Of a stretch of DNA of 64,000 nt, positions 14,101 to 22,786 are shown one piece after another (the stretch's first letter is position 1; the number at the start of each line of letters is the position of its first letter). This DNA is from Hofstenia miamia (taxonomy: Eukaryota; Xenacoelomorpha; Acoela): assembly GCA_004352715.1 (NCBI GenBank), contig SCFE01000013.1:2519289-2583288 (forward strand), written 5' to 3'. Both the position numbers and the translations under genes were made by a program. The notes under the pieces are model-generated. The model worked only from the letters and a program-made list of their open reading frames with translations, was not told the origin of the DNA and searched no databases.

Positions 14101-16845
14101 TGCTTCTAGAAACCGTGCTAATATCAATTCTCTGCAAAGTAGAATTTCCAGTCTTGAAGATCAGCTGCGAACAGCCGAAGAGTAAGCAAACGTGTTTATC
14201 GTTTTTGTTCTAATCATGATTTAGTGATCGCACAGCTGCAACTCGTGAAAATAGGAAGCTCAACAAAAAAAGTAAGGAATTGGTCTTGAATGTCGAAGAA
14301 GAGAAGCGCAATGCTGATAACTTTAGAGATCAGGTATGCTTTGTTAAAAATATAGTTTATTCCATGTTTATAATGCGTTGTTAGTGTTTAATTTTAAACA
14401 GCTTGCTGTTTTTAGATAAAATTAACTTATCGTATGTGAATCCAAGGGGTTTTTATCCAAATATAGATCAGATTTTTATTTATGAAAACATCACGTTATC
14501 AGAATTTCAACTGCAGAAATCTATTATGGTTTGTGAATGGTTTTTTTTAGCTTTTTCGCAATGTTGTACAATTAATTCCATACATTATGGAAATCGAAAG
14601 TTGGCAGTTTAAAGTTTACAAATTGTTCCATTTATACTATATTACGGCAAGCATACCCTGCATTTGCAAACATGTAACAATTCAACCGTAGACGTTTAAT
14701 TAAATAAATATACATTAACAATGTGAAATTGTTTATACTAAATAACTGCAATTTTCTCTTAGGTTTTTCAAATCTTAATGCATATTTCTTGAAGAAATGG
14801 CAATATGTTGGACATTTATTAACGTAGGATTTCTTTGAGAAAATGAAGCTATACACAAATATTTATCAAAATCTGTTTTTAGCTGTTTTACAGCAACTTT
14901 TGAATTCCTGCAGAGAATGCATCTGTTTTGCAAGCGTGTATTTGTTAGTATTTATTTAATTCTGTATTTAAACAATCTAGGCTGAGAAGTCAAATCGAAA
15001 GTATAAAAAATTGAAGGACGACTTTCAAGCACTGGGAGGATGATCTTCAACGCGAAAGAGCAAATAAGCGAAAAATTGCTCGTGAATTGGAAGATGCTCA
15101 AGAGCAAATTGAAACATTATCACGTGAAATAAGCTCTGAAAAAAAAAATTATGTGACCACTTTTTTTTTTTTTTTACATTTTTTTCTATATCGTTAATAT
15201 TAAGATTTTTTATTTTTTTGGTTTTAAAAAATTTTTATGGCGTGGCGGGAAAAATAACTCTGGCATATATAGTATGTGTTTTGAATTAAAAATATTTAAT
15301 CAACTCTTATGATAAACAACTTGCATGTGTTTACGACAATGCTAAAGTTAATCGTTTTTAATAAACTTTTCAAACTATCCTTCAGTATTCAAATGTTTTT
15401 CTATATATATATNNNNNNNNNNNNNNNNNNNNNNNNNNNNNNNNNNNNNNNNNNNNNNNNNNNNNNNNNNNNNNNNNNNNNNNNNNNNNNNNNNNNNNNN
15501 NNNNNNNNNNNNNNNNNNNNNNNNNNNNNNNNNNNNNNNNNNNNNNNNNNNNNNNNNNNNNNNNNNNNNNNNNNNNNNNNNNNNNNNNNNNNNNNNNNNN
15601 NNNNNNNNNNNNNNNNNNNNNNNNNNNNNNNNNNNNNNNNNNNNNNNNNNNNNNNNNNNNNNNNNNNNNNNNNNNNNNNNNNNNNNNNNNNNNNNNNNNN
15701 NNNNNNNNNNNNNNNNNNNNNNNNNNNNNNNNNNNNNNNNNNNNNNNNNNNNNNNNNNNNNNNNNNNNNNNNNNNNNNNNNNNNNNNNNNNNNNNNNNNN
15801 NNNNNNNNNNNNNNNNNNNNNNNNNNNNNNNNNNNNNNNNNNNNNNNNNNNNNNNNNNNNNNNNNNNNNNNNNNNNNNNNNNNNNNNNNNNNNNNNNNNN
15901 NNNNNNNNNNNNNNNNNNNNNNNNNNNNNNNNNNNNNNNNNNNNNNNNNNNNNNNNNNNNNNNNNNNNNNNNNNNNNNNNNNNNNNNNNNNNNNNNNNNN
16001 NNNNNNNNNNNNNNNNNNNNNNNNNNNNNNNNNNNNNNNNNNNNNNNNNNNNNNNNNNNNNNNNNNNNNNNNNNNNNNNNNNNNNNNNNNNNNNNNNNNN
16101 NNNNNNNNNNNNNNNNNNNNNNNNNNNNNNNNNNNNNNNNNNNNNNNNNNNNNNNNNNNNNNNNNNNNNNNNNNNNNNNNNNNNNNNNNNNNNNNNNNNN
16201 NNNNNNNNNNNNNNNNNNNNNNNNNNNNNNNNNNNNNNNNNNNNNNNNNNNNNNNNNNNNNNNNNNNNNNNNNNNNNNNNNNNNNNNNNNNNNNNNNNNN
16301 NNNNNNNNNNNNNNNNNNNNNNNNNNNNNTGAAGAATTACATCCAGCATGTACAACTGTTAAAGTTAAACATCCAAATAAAATCATGGTGTGGTCAGTGA
16401 TCTCAGTGAAGGGGCCTGGTAGATTGTACATAGTTGATGGTAATATGAACCAAGTTCAATACAAAGAACATGCAAAACCAAAACGACTACAACTAAATGT
16501 ATATGATTGTTTTGGTGGAAATGGAAGAACCAACATTATCTATATGCATGACTCAGCACCGTGTCATAAAGCTGCATCGGCTCCGACTATTTTGAATGAT
16601 GAGGGTGTCATAATTCTGCAGGGGCCGGCGAATTCCCCCGACCTAATACAGATAAAGAAGATTATGTACATTTTTAAAAGTCGAACCCGAAATCACCATT
16701 GTAGCACTCGCAAAAATGTTATTGTTGCACTTTGACAATGTTGGGATCCTGATCCTGACAACAAAACAAGTGCAACCATTGCTATTATATCAATGCCAGA
16801 TCAAATGAAAACTGTTATCATGGACAAATTACGAAAAATTAATTA

Positions 16846-16908
<63 letters not shown>

Positions 16909-19039
16909 CTCGTCGCAAAAAATGGAGGGACTGAGGAAAATCAATTTGCTATAAACAGTTTTTATAAGTTTTCCGTTGTTTCCTAACCATTTGGATAAAC
17001 GCATAGAAATATTGTTCATCAATTTTTTACGTATGTCTGGCGAAATTTCATATTGTGATTATTGAATTTTTACGACCAATGTCGTTTTATTTTGAACGAA
17101 TTTCTTCAGAATTGTCCACAGGTTTTTCACCAAATTGATGTCTGGAGAATTTCTGGTCATTGCAGAATTAGAATGTCGTTTTCAGACATGAATTTTTTGT
17201 TTCACGGGAGATGTGAGGGGTTGCGCCATTATGCTCCAATATCCATCCTTTGGTGTATAAAGCATTTGCATATGGAACAAAATCTAACACAAATTTCGTT
17301 CCTTTGGGGATAATTTCCATATATAACCCCGAATATGACAATGCGCGCTAAACCATAATTTGTGAACAGAATTTTGACGACTTTTTCATAGGCCAATGAC
17401 CGATGCACTGCCAAAAGGTGAACAGAAATTCCAGTCGCTTCTATGAACTTTTGAGCAGCCTCTTTAAGAAAAAATGGGGTTTTTTAAAGCTAAGTTTGTC
17501 AATTTGCTTTTCATGTCCTCAAATGTTCACAGGACGACCACTTTCAGCTTTTTTTGTGAGAGAGCCGCCATTTCCCCTCTCAGGGCAGTACAACAAAGAT
17601 ATTAACGAAATGCAAAACTCCTCAACAGTCCTAATTTTTGCGACAACGTATAATTTGCATAGATATTTACTATGTATAGATTCCAAATTTTTCCAGACTA
17701 CTTTAATATGCATACACATAAATGACCTGTCACAATTTCTACTTCTAGTGTTCATAATTGGTGATTGGCTTTTGAGAGTATTGAAAACATTGTTGATATG
17801 TTTGATTATACCGACTTCACAATTATTTGCTTACCCCCAATTCAACACAATTGCAATGTTTTTCATAGTCCAATCCCAATTTGAAAAAAGTCTAGTCGTT
17901 TGGGTTGACCCAATTGTTTGAAGATTTTTTCTGCTCTCACCATTTATAATTTTCAATTTATTTTGTTTAGACCTAGTGGTGCACGTTACAGTAATCGTCG
18001 GCAGCGTGACGACGACGATGCCGATGACTAATTGAAAGGTACTAATCCTCTAATACTTCATGTATTGCATGCTCACTAATATTAATAATGTACTTATCGC
18101 ATGTAACTCATATAGGGATGCAGATGTGTTATCCATTACAGGCAGCGAATGTGTGCTAGGTTCAGTGTAATCTTTATTGTATACATTGTTTTGATAATAT
18201 TTTTATGCTGCAATTGTCATTTAGAAAATGCTTTGTGCGTGTGCTAGTCCTAACTTTTTCTCTTACTAGTTTTGCAATTTCCTATGCATCATTAGTTTGC
18301 AATAACCACGTTGCTCGATGTATATCTTTATTGAAAATTATTACAATTATATGTAATCAATGTAAATATAAGCGGCTAGTTTTTTTCCAGAGATTTCGTG
18401 ATTATATTTGCTGAGATGAGATTCTATAGTTTTTAGTATGAAGACATCATTGAATTTAATTATTTCCTCAGCGTCTATGTTCTTTTTAATTTATTTAAAA
18501 TCCATCTTTATTAATGTTTAGTCTGCCAATGGACAAGCGTTCGTAAGTATTGGATTCTATGTGGAAATGCATGTGCTCTTTCTGGAATCCGCATGATTTA
18601 ATTCATAATGCTTTTCCTCCGTTCTATCAATGAAACGAAGCAGTTGAGAATAATGTATTCTAAAATCGTTCTTTCTAGCTACTCGATATTATAGTTCGCT
18701 CCTTGAATTTTTGCAAGTTACGTTTTTATAACCTGAGTGATATCATCTGTCCAGGATGTTTAATCGTAGATTTAGAATGAATTAAAGTTTTTATTACATT
18801 GGTTAGATGATTATTTTAGTCAACAACAAGAAGAAATGAATAATGCGGTAGCTGAAGCTTCTAGTAGTACGGCAAGTAGTGCTTCCTTAACAAAGAAGCG
18901 CAGGGGGTCTTTGCCACCTACTAGAGTCATTAGCGGTAAGCAGAATAAATTGTTTGATTTGGATGATCTAGCTGAATTCCAAAAAGAGGCGCGTGAGGCA
19001 TTACGAAACAATGCCCAATTAGAGGAGCAACCGCAGTAG
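407..19039 (+). CDS. Non-muscle myosin II heavy chain (zipper / MYH9-10-11-14 type), 3' two-thirds, 26 exons
   Basis: Seen: a chain of phase-compatible exons encoding about 1,375 residues: end of the motor ([23 protein letters not shown]), SH2/SH1 region and converter, IQ/neck ([20 protein letters not shown]), then a long Glu/Lys/Leu-rich coiled-coil rod and a short non-helical tail. Known: myosin II moves on actin and assembles bipolar filaments through the rod; the [10 protein letters not shown] signature separates non-muscle/smooth from striated heavy chains. Family members are near 1,950-2,000 residues, so about 600 N-terminal residues lie upstream. Exons (start-end): 407-591, 636-827, 1149-1309, 5348-5564, 5677-5791, 5858-5987, 6029-6143, 6186-6341, 6425-6573, 6617-6761, 6807-7019, 7062-7268, 7640-7791, 7834-7939, 8164-8412, 10718-10804, 10850-10975, 11226-11438, 12398-12559, 12643-12860, 13775-13982, 14057-14181, 14225-14333, 14981-about 15152, then 17971-18031 or 18820-19039. 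Odd: a frameshift near 15023 and an unresolved donor before a gap. Confidence 0.95.
636..827 (+). CDS. Myosin exon 2: SH2/SH1 helices and converter
   Basis: Phase 0 at both ends; acceptor tttag, donor gtattt. [17 protein letters not shown] carries both reactive cysteines of the SH2-SH1 region, followed by the start of the converter ([10 protein letters not shown]). Confidence 0.95.
828..1148 (+). other. Myosin intron 2 (321 nt)
   Basis: AT-rich intron sequence; I see no coding or repeat content. Confidence 0.7.
1149..1309 (+). CDS. Myosin exon 3: end of converter and first IQ region
   Basis: Phase 0 entry, phase 2 exit (AA|G) with donor gtaagt. It encodes [18 protein letters not shown], the hallmark end of the converter, then the first IQ-like helix [12 protein letters not shown] that binds the essential light chain. 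Confidence 0.95.
1310..5347 (+). other. Myosin intron 3 (4.0 kb)
   Basis: The longest intron of the visible gene. It is mostly AT-rich sequence without coding signal. A relatively GC-rich island at about 4,790-5,165 contains the 13-mer AAGTTCGGCTCGG twice (4803 and 5118, same orientation), which looks like a decayed MITE, but I could not define its ends. Confidence 0.7.
4790..5165. repeat. Possible decayed MITE in intron 3
   Basis: Two direct copies of AAGTTCGGCTCGG bracket an island with several GCTCG words, unlike the surrounding AT-rich intron. The composition resembles the hAT-type MITE at 54,462-54,816, but no terminal inverted repeat or target duplication could be set, so this is weak. 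Confidence 0.3.
5348..5564 (+). CDS. Myosin exon 4: second IQ motif and start of rod
   Basis: Phase 2 entry, phase 0 exit. It encodes [20 protein letters not shown] (regulatory light chain IQ), [12 protein letters not shown] at the head-rod junction, and the first heptads of the S2 coiled coil. Confidence 0.95.
5677..5791 (+). CDS. Myosin exon 5: S2 coiled coil
   Basis: Acceptor atttag, donor gtaaat, phase 0 to 1. Heptad-like Glu/Lys/Leu-rich sequence beginning [15 protein letters not shown]. Confidence 0.9.
5858..5987 (+). CDS. Myosin exon 6: S2 coiled coil
   Basis: Phase 1 to 2; acceptor tttttag, donor gtatga. It contains [16 protein letters not shown], matching the conserved S2 segment of myosin II. 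Confidence 0.9.
6029..6143 (+). CDS. Myosin exon 7: S2 coiled coil
   Basis: Follows a 41-nt intron. Phase 2 to 0. Continues as [19 protein letters not shown]. Confidence 0.9.
6186..6341 (+). CDS. Myosin exon 8: S2 coiled coil
   Basis: 52 codons, phase 0 at both ends, after a 42-nt intron. [20 protein letters not shown] matches the conserved rod pattern. Confidence 0.9.
6425..6573 (+). CDS. Myosin exon 9: rod coiled coil
   Basis: Phase 0 to 2; the acceptor is ttaag rather than the usual ttag. Begins [19 protein letters not shown]. Confidence 0.88.
6617..6761 (+). CDS. Myosin exon 10: rod coiled coil
   Basis: Follows a 43-nt intron; phase 2 to 0. Encodes [20 protein letters not shown], matching a conserved rod segment. 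Confidence 0.9.
6807..7019 (+). CDS. Myosin exon 11: rod coiled coil
   Basis: 71 codons, phase 0 at both ends; follows a 45-nt intron and uses donor gttgtt. Contains [20 protein letters not shown], a conserved rod landmark. Confidence 0.92.
7062..7268 (+). CDS. Myosin exon 12: rod coiled coil
   Basis: 69 codons, phase 0 at both ends; follows a 42-nt intron, donor gtatgt. Begins [14 protein letters not shown]. Confidence 0.9.
7269..7639 (+). other. Myosin intron 12 (371 nt)
   Basis: AT-rich. An upstream acceptor-like AG at 7619-7620 would put a stop in frame, so the acceptor at 7638-7639 is preferred. Nothing else seen. Confidence 0.7.
7640..7791 (+). CDS. Myosin exon 13: rod coiled coil
   Basis: Phase 0 to 2; acceptor cgcttttag, donor gtttgt. 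Encodes [18 protein letters not shown]. Confidence 0.88.
7834..7939 (+). CDS. Myosin exon 14: rod coiled coil
   Basis: Follows a 42-nt intron; phase 2 to 0. Encodes [20 protein letters not shown]. Confidence 0.9.
8164..8412 (+). CDS. Myosin exon 15: rod coiled coil
   Basis: 83 codons, phase 0 at both ends, consensus donor gtaagt. Contains [17 protein letters not shown], the most recognisable rod motif in the window, and ends EKKQRKFDS. Confidence 0.95.
8413..10717 (+). other. Myosin intron 15 (2.3 kb)
   Basis: Contains the piggyBac transposase remnant at about 9,190-9,690 on the opposite strand. The rest is AT-rich, with no coding signal I can support. Confidence 0.75.
9190..9690 (-). pseudogene. 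piggyBac-type transposase remnant (DDE_Tnp_1_7)
   Basis: Two blocks on the minus strand match piggyBac transposases. Block 1, near 9,536-9,690, encodes [16 protein letters not shown], the family's (R/K)YLRFDD landmark, at 9551-9574. Block 2, near 9,215-9,343, encodes [20 protein letters not shown], the family's YNxTKxGVD signature. In functional members these blocks are separated by well over 150 residues including catalytic aspartates; here the interval is about 60 codons with stops, so the middle is deleted. No TTAA-flanked termini were found. It lies antisense inside a myosin intron. Inference: an old dead DNA transposon. Confidence 0.75.
10718..10804 (+). CDS. Myosin exon 16: rod coiled coil
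   Basis: 29 codons, phase 0 at both ends; the acceptor is tttttaag. Encodes [20 protein letters not shown], a direct continuation of exon 15 across the piggyBac-bearing intron. Confidence 0.9.
10850..10975 (+). CDS. Myosin exon 17: rod coiled coil
   Basis: 42 codons, phase 0 at both ends, after a 45-nt intron. Begins [20 protein letters not shown]. Confidence 0.9.
11010..11178. repeat. TA-dinucleotide microsatellite with assembly gap (intron 17)
   Basis: A pure (TA)n tract runs into 107 Ns at 11041-11147 and resumes on the other side, so the gap is an unresolved microsatellite rather than missing coding sequence. Confidence 0.9.
11226..11438 (+). CDS. Myosin exon 18: rod coiled coil
   Basis: 71 codons, phase 0 at both ends. 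Begins [18 protein letters not shown], corresponding to the NVHELEKSKRALEQQ-type segment of the family. Confidence 0.92.
11439..12397 (+). other. Myosin intron 18 (959 nt)
   Basis: AT-rich. A patch at about 11,643-11,925 begins CAGTGATGGGCGTC and is rich in CGGGT/CCCGAA words, resembling a hAT-type terminus, but I found no matching opposite end. Confidence 0.6.
12398..12559 (+). CDS. Myosin exon 19: rod coiled coil
   Basis: 54 codons, phase 0 at both ends. [20 protein letters not shown] is a highly conserved rod landmark (family form RELEAELEDERKQR). Confidence 0.95.
12643..12860 (+). CDS. Myosin exon 20: rod coiled coil
   Basis: Phase 0 to 2 with donor gtatgt at 12861. Encodes [20 protein letters not shown] and [19 protein letters not shown]. 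Joined to exon 21, the spacing from ELMDE to RRRLE is 24 residues, exactly as in vertebrate family members. An alternative donor gttaat at 12853 would leave phase 0. Confidence 0.92.
12861..13774 (+). other. Myosin intron 20 (914 nt)
   Basis: AT-rich, with a candidate alternative exon at 13446-13480. No other content recognised. Confidence 0.6.
13446..13480 (+). other. Candidate 35-nt alternative exon in myosin intron 20
   Basis: Preceded by an acceptor (gattacag) and followed by gtatgt. Read in phase 0 it gives [11 protein letters not shown] and leaves phase 2, which fits exon 21 if exon 20 uses its alternative donor at 12853. Inclusion would lengthen the rod by about nine residues, which would disturb the heptad register, so it may be chance. 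Confidence 0.3.
13775..13982 (+). CDS. Myosin exon 21: rod coiled coil
   Basis: Phase 2 to 0. Encodes [20 protein letters not shown], matching the conserved DEKRRLExRIxxLEEEL landmark of the light meromyosin region. Confidence 0.95.
14057..14181 (+). CDS. Myosin exon 22: rod near the assembly-competence region
   Basis: Phase 0 to 2. Encodes [18 protein letters not shown], then [18 protein letters not shown], as in the family's NKELKxKLxELE... ISxLExKIxxLEEQL. Confidence 0.95.
14225..14333 (+). CDS. Myosin exon 23: C-terminal rod
   Basis: Phase 2 to 0 after a 43-nt intron. Encodes [20 protein letters not shown] and [13 protein letters not shown], matching the last conserved rod segment. Confidence 0.93.
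14334..14980 (+). other. Myosin intron 23 (647 nt)
   Basis: AT-rich; nothing recognised. Confidence 0.7.
14981..15152 (+). CDS. Myosin exon 24: end of rod, with an apparent frameshift
   Basis: After acceptor acaatctag, the sequence reads [15 protein letters not shown] in phase 0, then meets a stop. From about 15024 the +1 frame continues the rod: [19 protein letters not shown] and [20 protein letters not shown] one-base excess in the TTT at 15023-15025 explains the break. The 3' end is uncertain: the only nearby donor (gtgacc at 15153) does not give the phase 2 that both tail exons need, and a poly-A/poly-T tract and a gap follow. Confidence 0.75.
15153..16329. other. Low-complexity intron sequence and 917-base assembly gap
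   Basis: Poly-T and AT-rich sequence to 15412, then Ns from 15413 to 16329. The gap could hide the true donor or a short extra exon of the myosin rod end and the 5' part of the Tc1-like element that follows. Confidence 0.8.
16330..16847 (+). pseudogene. Tc1/mariner-type transposase remnant
   Basis: Encodes the C-terminal half of a Tc1-like DDE transposase: [17 protein letters not shown], then the second-Asp block [15 protein letters not shown], then [14 protein letters not shown], where the family has SPDLNPIENLW. The catalytic Glu position is Lys, so the enzyme is dead even apart from the stop near 16733. The tail reads [10 protein letters not shown]. The N-terminal half lies in the preceding gap. 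It is inserted in the last long myosin intron. Confidence 0.8.
16848..16906. repeat. TA microsatellite between two Tc1-like remnants
   Basis: About 29 TA units without interruption; it separates two transposase fossils that point at each other. Confidence 0.9.
16907..17755 (-). pseudogene. Second Tc1/mariner-type transposase remnant, opposite strand
   Basis: On the minus strand, [18 protein letters not shown] (near 17,520-17,580) resembles the helix-turn-helix/GRPR linker. Further on come [17 protein letters not shown] (second-Asp block with Asp changed to Asn) and [18 protein letters not shown], where Lys replaces the catalytic Glu. The final helix region reads [18 protein letters not shown]. 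Several frameshifts and stops. It is not a copy of the plus-strand neighbour, so these are two separate insertions. Confidence 0.7.
17971..18031 (+). CDS. Myosin short tail exon with its own stop
   Basis: Acceptor ttttgtttag. Entered in phase 2 it encodes [19 protein letters not shown] and stops at TAA 18029-18031. The basic-then-acidic tail is like a myosin non-helical tailpiece. Seven bases after the stop there is a donor-like gtacta, so it may be a cassette exon that, when included, ends translation early. Confidence 0.7.
18039..18819 (+). other. Interval between alternative myosin tail exons
   Basis: AT-rich, with no coding signal; read as the intron before the long tail exon. Confidence 0.6.
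18820..19039 (+). CDS. Myosin long tail exon (terminal)
   Basis: Acceptor attttag. Only the frame that takes the first T as the end of a codon is open: [20 protein letters not shown], then [37 protein letters not shown] and stop TAG at 19037-19039. The Ser-rich stretch with KKRRGS looks like a phosphorylatable non-helical tailpiece. It enters in phase 2, as does the 17971 exon, so the two are interchangeable. Confidence 0.8.
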
Positions 19040-19210
19040 AATTTCTTGTTGTTGTAAATTAGTGTAGATATTTGCGTGTTTTGGTACACGGTTTTGCTAC
19101 GTAATATTTTTATCACCCCCTATTTGTTGGTTAAATTTTGTAAACTAATCTTTAAGCTTGTTGGTGCTATAAAATATAGGTTTATAATTATTAAAGCTGA
19201 TGTTTGTTAA
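19040..19210 (+). other. Likely myosin 3' untranslated region
   Basis: AT-rich sequence after the stop with ATTAAA at 19190-19195 as a possible poly(A) signal. The true end is not determined. Confidence 0.4.
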
Positions 19211-21582
19211 TACGTTTTTAATCAAACTTATTTTGCTTAGTTTTCCGTATAACGTGAAGAATATATTTTTATTTGACTTTGTTAATTTTATTATTGTAGC
19301 GCGATACATTATTCGTTACTAAGGTATTGTAATATTTTACATTAAAGCATTGTTATATTTGTAACTCATTACACTCAACTCTGCAAACATGATATATTCA
19401 ACTTGGAGTATTTAGATTACTTAATGATCTTGACTGATTGTGAATTTTTTAAAATCTCATTTATAAAATATTCTCACTTATAATTTGATTATTAAATGCA
19501 AAGCACAATTTTGTGTCAAAAGATTTCTCCAACACCCGACGCACTTATATAAACAGAAAAATAGATGAAATTTTCCGATTCTAATAAATTTGTTGTAAGT
19601 GCCTGTTAAGACGTCTTAAAAACATTCGATTTTAGTAATCATGAAATATTAGTAAAAAATATTATAAATCTTGGTTTAACTCTTAACAGAGGTAATCTAA
19701 TATCTAATAGAATTTAGCGAGAATAATTAAATGACATTTTTCAAATTGATTATCAGGTCAATTTTTTTGATATTTTCAACATTTTTCCGATTTTAGTCTA
19801 CGTTCAGGGTTAGGTCATTATTAGTCTATTTAGTGTAGAAATGAATCGTTTTTTACAAAAACCCCTTAAATTGGTCATTTCAATTTCGGTTGGAAGGTAA
19901 AGGTAATTTATTAACCCTACACCACATAAAAAATTCAATAAAATTACTCAAATTATGTATTGAATATATTTTTTTGAAAATTCCAATATATGCAAACCTA
20001 GTGAATCGAATTGTAGAATTTAACATTCTTCAGCCAAAGTCATTTTATGAACATCGCGCATTTGCTGTTACTAAGAAAGGACTTGAAAAGTCCTTAATAC
20101 AAGTAAGAATCTGTACTTCTCTGCAAATCTTTAAAAAAAGATGTAAAAATTGTTATCAGGATTCCTATTGAATAGCATCAGTATTGATGCCATTATCTTT
20201 AGATTTATTTCAATTTGAGCTTAAAGTTATAGTTTAATTGGAATTGATTACTCATCTAATAGAAGGAAAGATTGGAATGCAAGCCACAAGAATATTGGTA
20301 ATGATTTTGCCACGCAATTGATGACTTGGAAGTATTTCTTACGTTTCATAAGTGACATTTGTAATTTTTATTCAAATCCATTATGTTCAATTATCATTAT
20401 TATTAGTTTCTTCTGCACGTTTGACCTTAAATAAATTTGGTAAGAATTCATAAATTTTATTTAATAATTTAAATGTTTATAAATATATTTCCACTAAACA
20501 TTTATTGGCCATTCATGCTTGTAGATGCCACATTACAATAACTGTTACAATGTTAAAAATGTTCAACAATATGCAATTAGTGTGATATGAGTAATAAATA
20601 CACTACGTATAGACAATGATTTTGCAAAACACTGAATAACTAACACATGCATAGTCTACCATGTCGTTATTAGGGATGTAATGTAAAATAGTATATTTAA
20701 TTTTAGATGGTTTCTAAAAAATAAGCTAGTTCTTTCTTAGATTCGCATTATATATTGCAAAATCTTTATTCAGATGCAAATTTAGAATAAAACAGCAGAT
20801 AATTTATCTAAATAGCATCATAGAAACATGCGCACAAAATTGCAAAACAAATATTGCAGACTATAAATTACTCTTTATATTTCAATGGTGAGTTATCAGT
20901 CATTGCAAAAATTGTGGTCTACCCATAATTAACGGTACTAGATATATTTGTGCATGTGGAAAATTTGAAATATTTTTTAAAGGATTTCAATTTTAATAAT
21001 TTTTTAAGCACATAATGAAGGATTCCCTCTAATTTTTTCTCATAAAAATGTGAAATGTTTTGCATTGAAATCTATTTGAGTATAGCAGGGCATTTTAATT
21101 ATATTTTAAGGTCGGATACTTTTTAGCAAACTTGACTGTCAAAATTATGTTAAATAATGTTGGGTGAGTAGTTTAGAAGCCAATGGGAAACTGACTATTT
21201 GCAATGGGAAAATGAAGTGATTCTATCTATTGACGAAATATTTTTGGCAAACTTAAATTGAGCAAATTAATTTTTTGAACAAGTTTTTATTTTTGATTTC
21301 TAGGATTTAGGCAAACTGAAATTTTTATAGCACGCGCATTTGTTGTAACAATGTTTAAACATGCAACACTTTTTCAAGGAAAATAATTCATAGATTCAAA
21401 ACAAATATTTCAAATGGTGTGTTATTTTGCATTAGAGCGTGTTTCCAAACATGTTAATATTGATCAAAGCAAATATGAAAGAGGTAGAAAACAACAATTT
21501 TTAGCAATTGTGTATAAATTTTACTAAGATAAAAGTGCACCTGTTGAATTTCCATTTTCATTCTAAAATATGACGGCACTTC
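19211..21582. other. Intergenic AT-rich sequence
   Basis: No gene, repeat family or RNA gene that I can support. Open frames here are short and have no family features. Confidence 0.6.
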
Positions 21583-21588
21583 CACATT
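21583..21588. repeat. Target-site duplication CACATT, left
   Basis: Matches exactly the 6 bases at 37398-37403 after the right terminus. Confidence 0.75.
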
Positions 21589-22190
21589 AGTAGTATTATA
21601 AAGGCAGACTTGATTATAATGTTATATGGCTGCATACACTGTACATGGATTTTCTCAATTTCACTGCTTTTATCAACTTTTCCATGTTTTTACAGGTTGT
21701 ACACATTTGGTGACTGATTCATCTTTTATCGACTTTTCCACATTGTTCAACTTTATTTGATTTATAGGCTTTTGTTTACGCGATTGTATCCATCACACAA
21801 TGTTCCACTCTTCCATTGTTTTGTATTGCACAATTCCATGATATATGCCGCCCTTTGTTCTAAATGTATAAACTTAAAAACGTGTATAGTGGGATACACA
21901 TTCAATAACAAAACGTCTACAATCAATTTAAGTTCGTAATTCGTAATTCGCAACACTAGTTAAAAAATTATTATCAAAATAATTCTAGTAAGTCAATTGT
22001 AGCAATGAAACAAAAGTGTAATTCGTAATTTGCATTGTTAGTTAAAAAAATTATTGCGTCTAAATAATTCTCATTAGTCAATTCAATCAATTGTAAAAGT
22101 AATAAAAACACTTTGATTTTTAATAGTTCATAATTTAGTTTTAATCAAAAAGTGTATATATAATTTACATGTATGATGTAAAGAGATAAA
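21589..22190 (+). repeat. Left terminal inverted repeat of the Polinton
   Basis: Reads as the reverse complement of about 35,795-36,480 over roughly 500-600 bases, plus the extreme end matching 37,374-37,397. Differences are dominated by CG in this arm against TG or CA in the right arm. The outer segment between these blocks on the right is missing here. Confidence 0.85.
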
Positions 22191-22386
22191 AGGCGGAGTG
22201 ATATAAACTTGAGAACTTAATCACCATGTATGAAGGCAATTTCAGTTATTGAATGGTACATTAGATAGCAATAGAACACCCATCTCAGTGAAATGTTTAT
22301 AGTGTAGAGACATTCTTCAATCGATAAACCAGAGAAGATCACAAATAGTAGAAGGCAGAGCTAAATATTTCCATTCACTCACTTGA
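22130..22386 (+). repeat. Direct repeat A, copy 1 (257 bp)
   Basis: By eye identical to 23326-23582. Since the second copy leads into a 1,000-N gap, a duplicated contig end is the likeliest cause. Confidence 0.8.
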
Positions 22387-22786
22387 AGGTTAAACAAAAG
22401 TGATTAAAAACAATTTGAGTTTTTAAATAATTTCATTGTACAGTTGATAGCTAAAAATCATTATAATTAAATAATTCCACTCACTCAATTGCAATAAATT
22501 AAACAAATTCGATTATACACAATACTTGATAAAACATTAATGCATTGAAACTAATTTAAAAAGGAAAATAAATGTGTACAAAGGAAATGTTTATAGACAC
22601 ATAAAACCATTAATACATAACATTGCTCATCCCAAGAACGTGTACACTGGAAGAGGAAATACAAAAATTAATCAAATAAAACACCAATGCAAAACATTGT
22701 TTAAAACAAAAAAAAAGGTGTAAAAATATCAAAGATGAATATATATAATAAAAAATATAAAAAAAATATATATCTTACCCACCTGT

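Noticed and set aside
15375-16431. Long open frames across the N gaps (also at 23.8-24.9, 40.5-41.0 and 42.6-43.8 kb)
   Set aside because: They consist almost entirely of Ns.
19890-20171. 93-codon open frame 3' of the myosin gene
   Set aside because: Low-complexity composition and no family features; expected by chance in AT-rich DNA.
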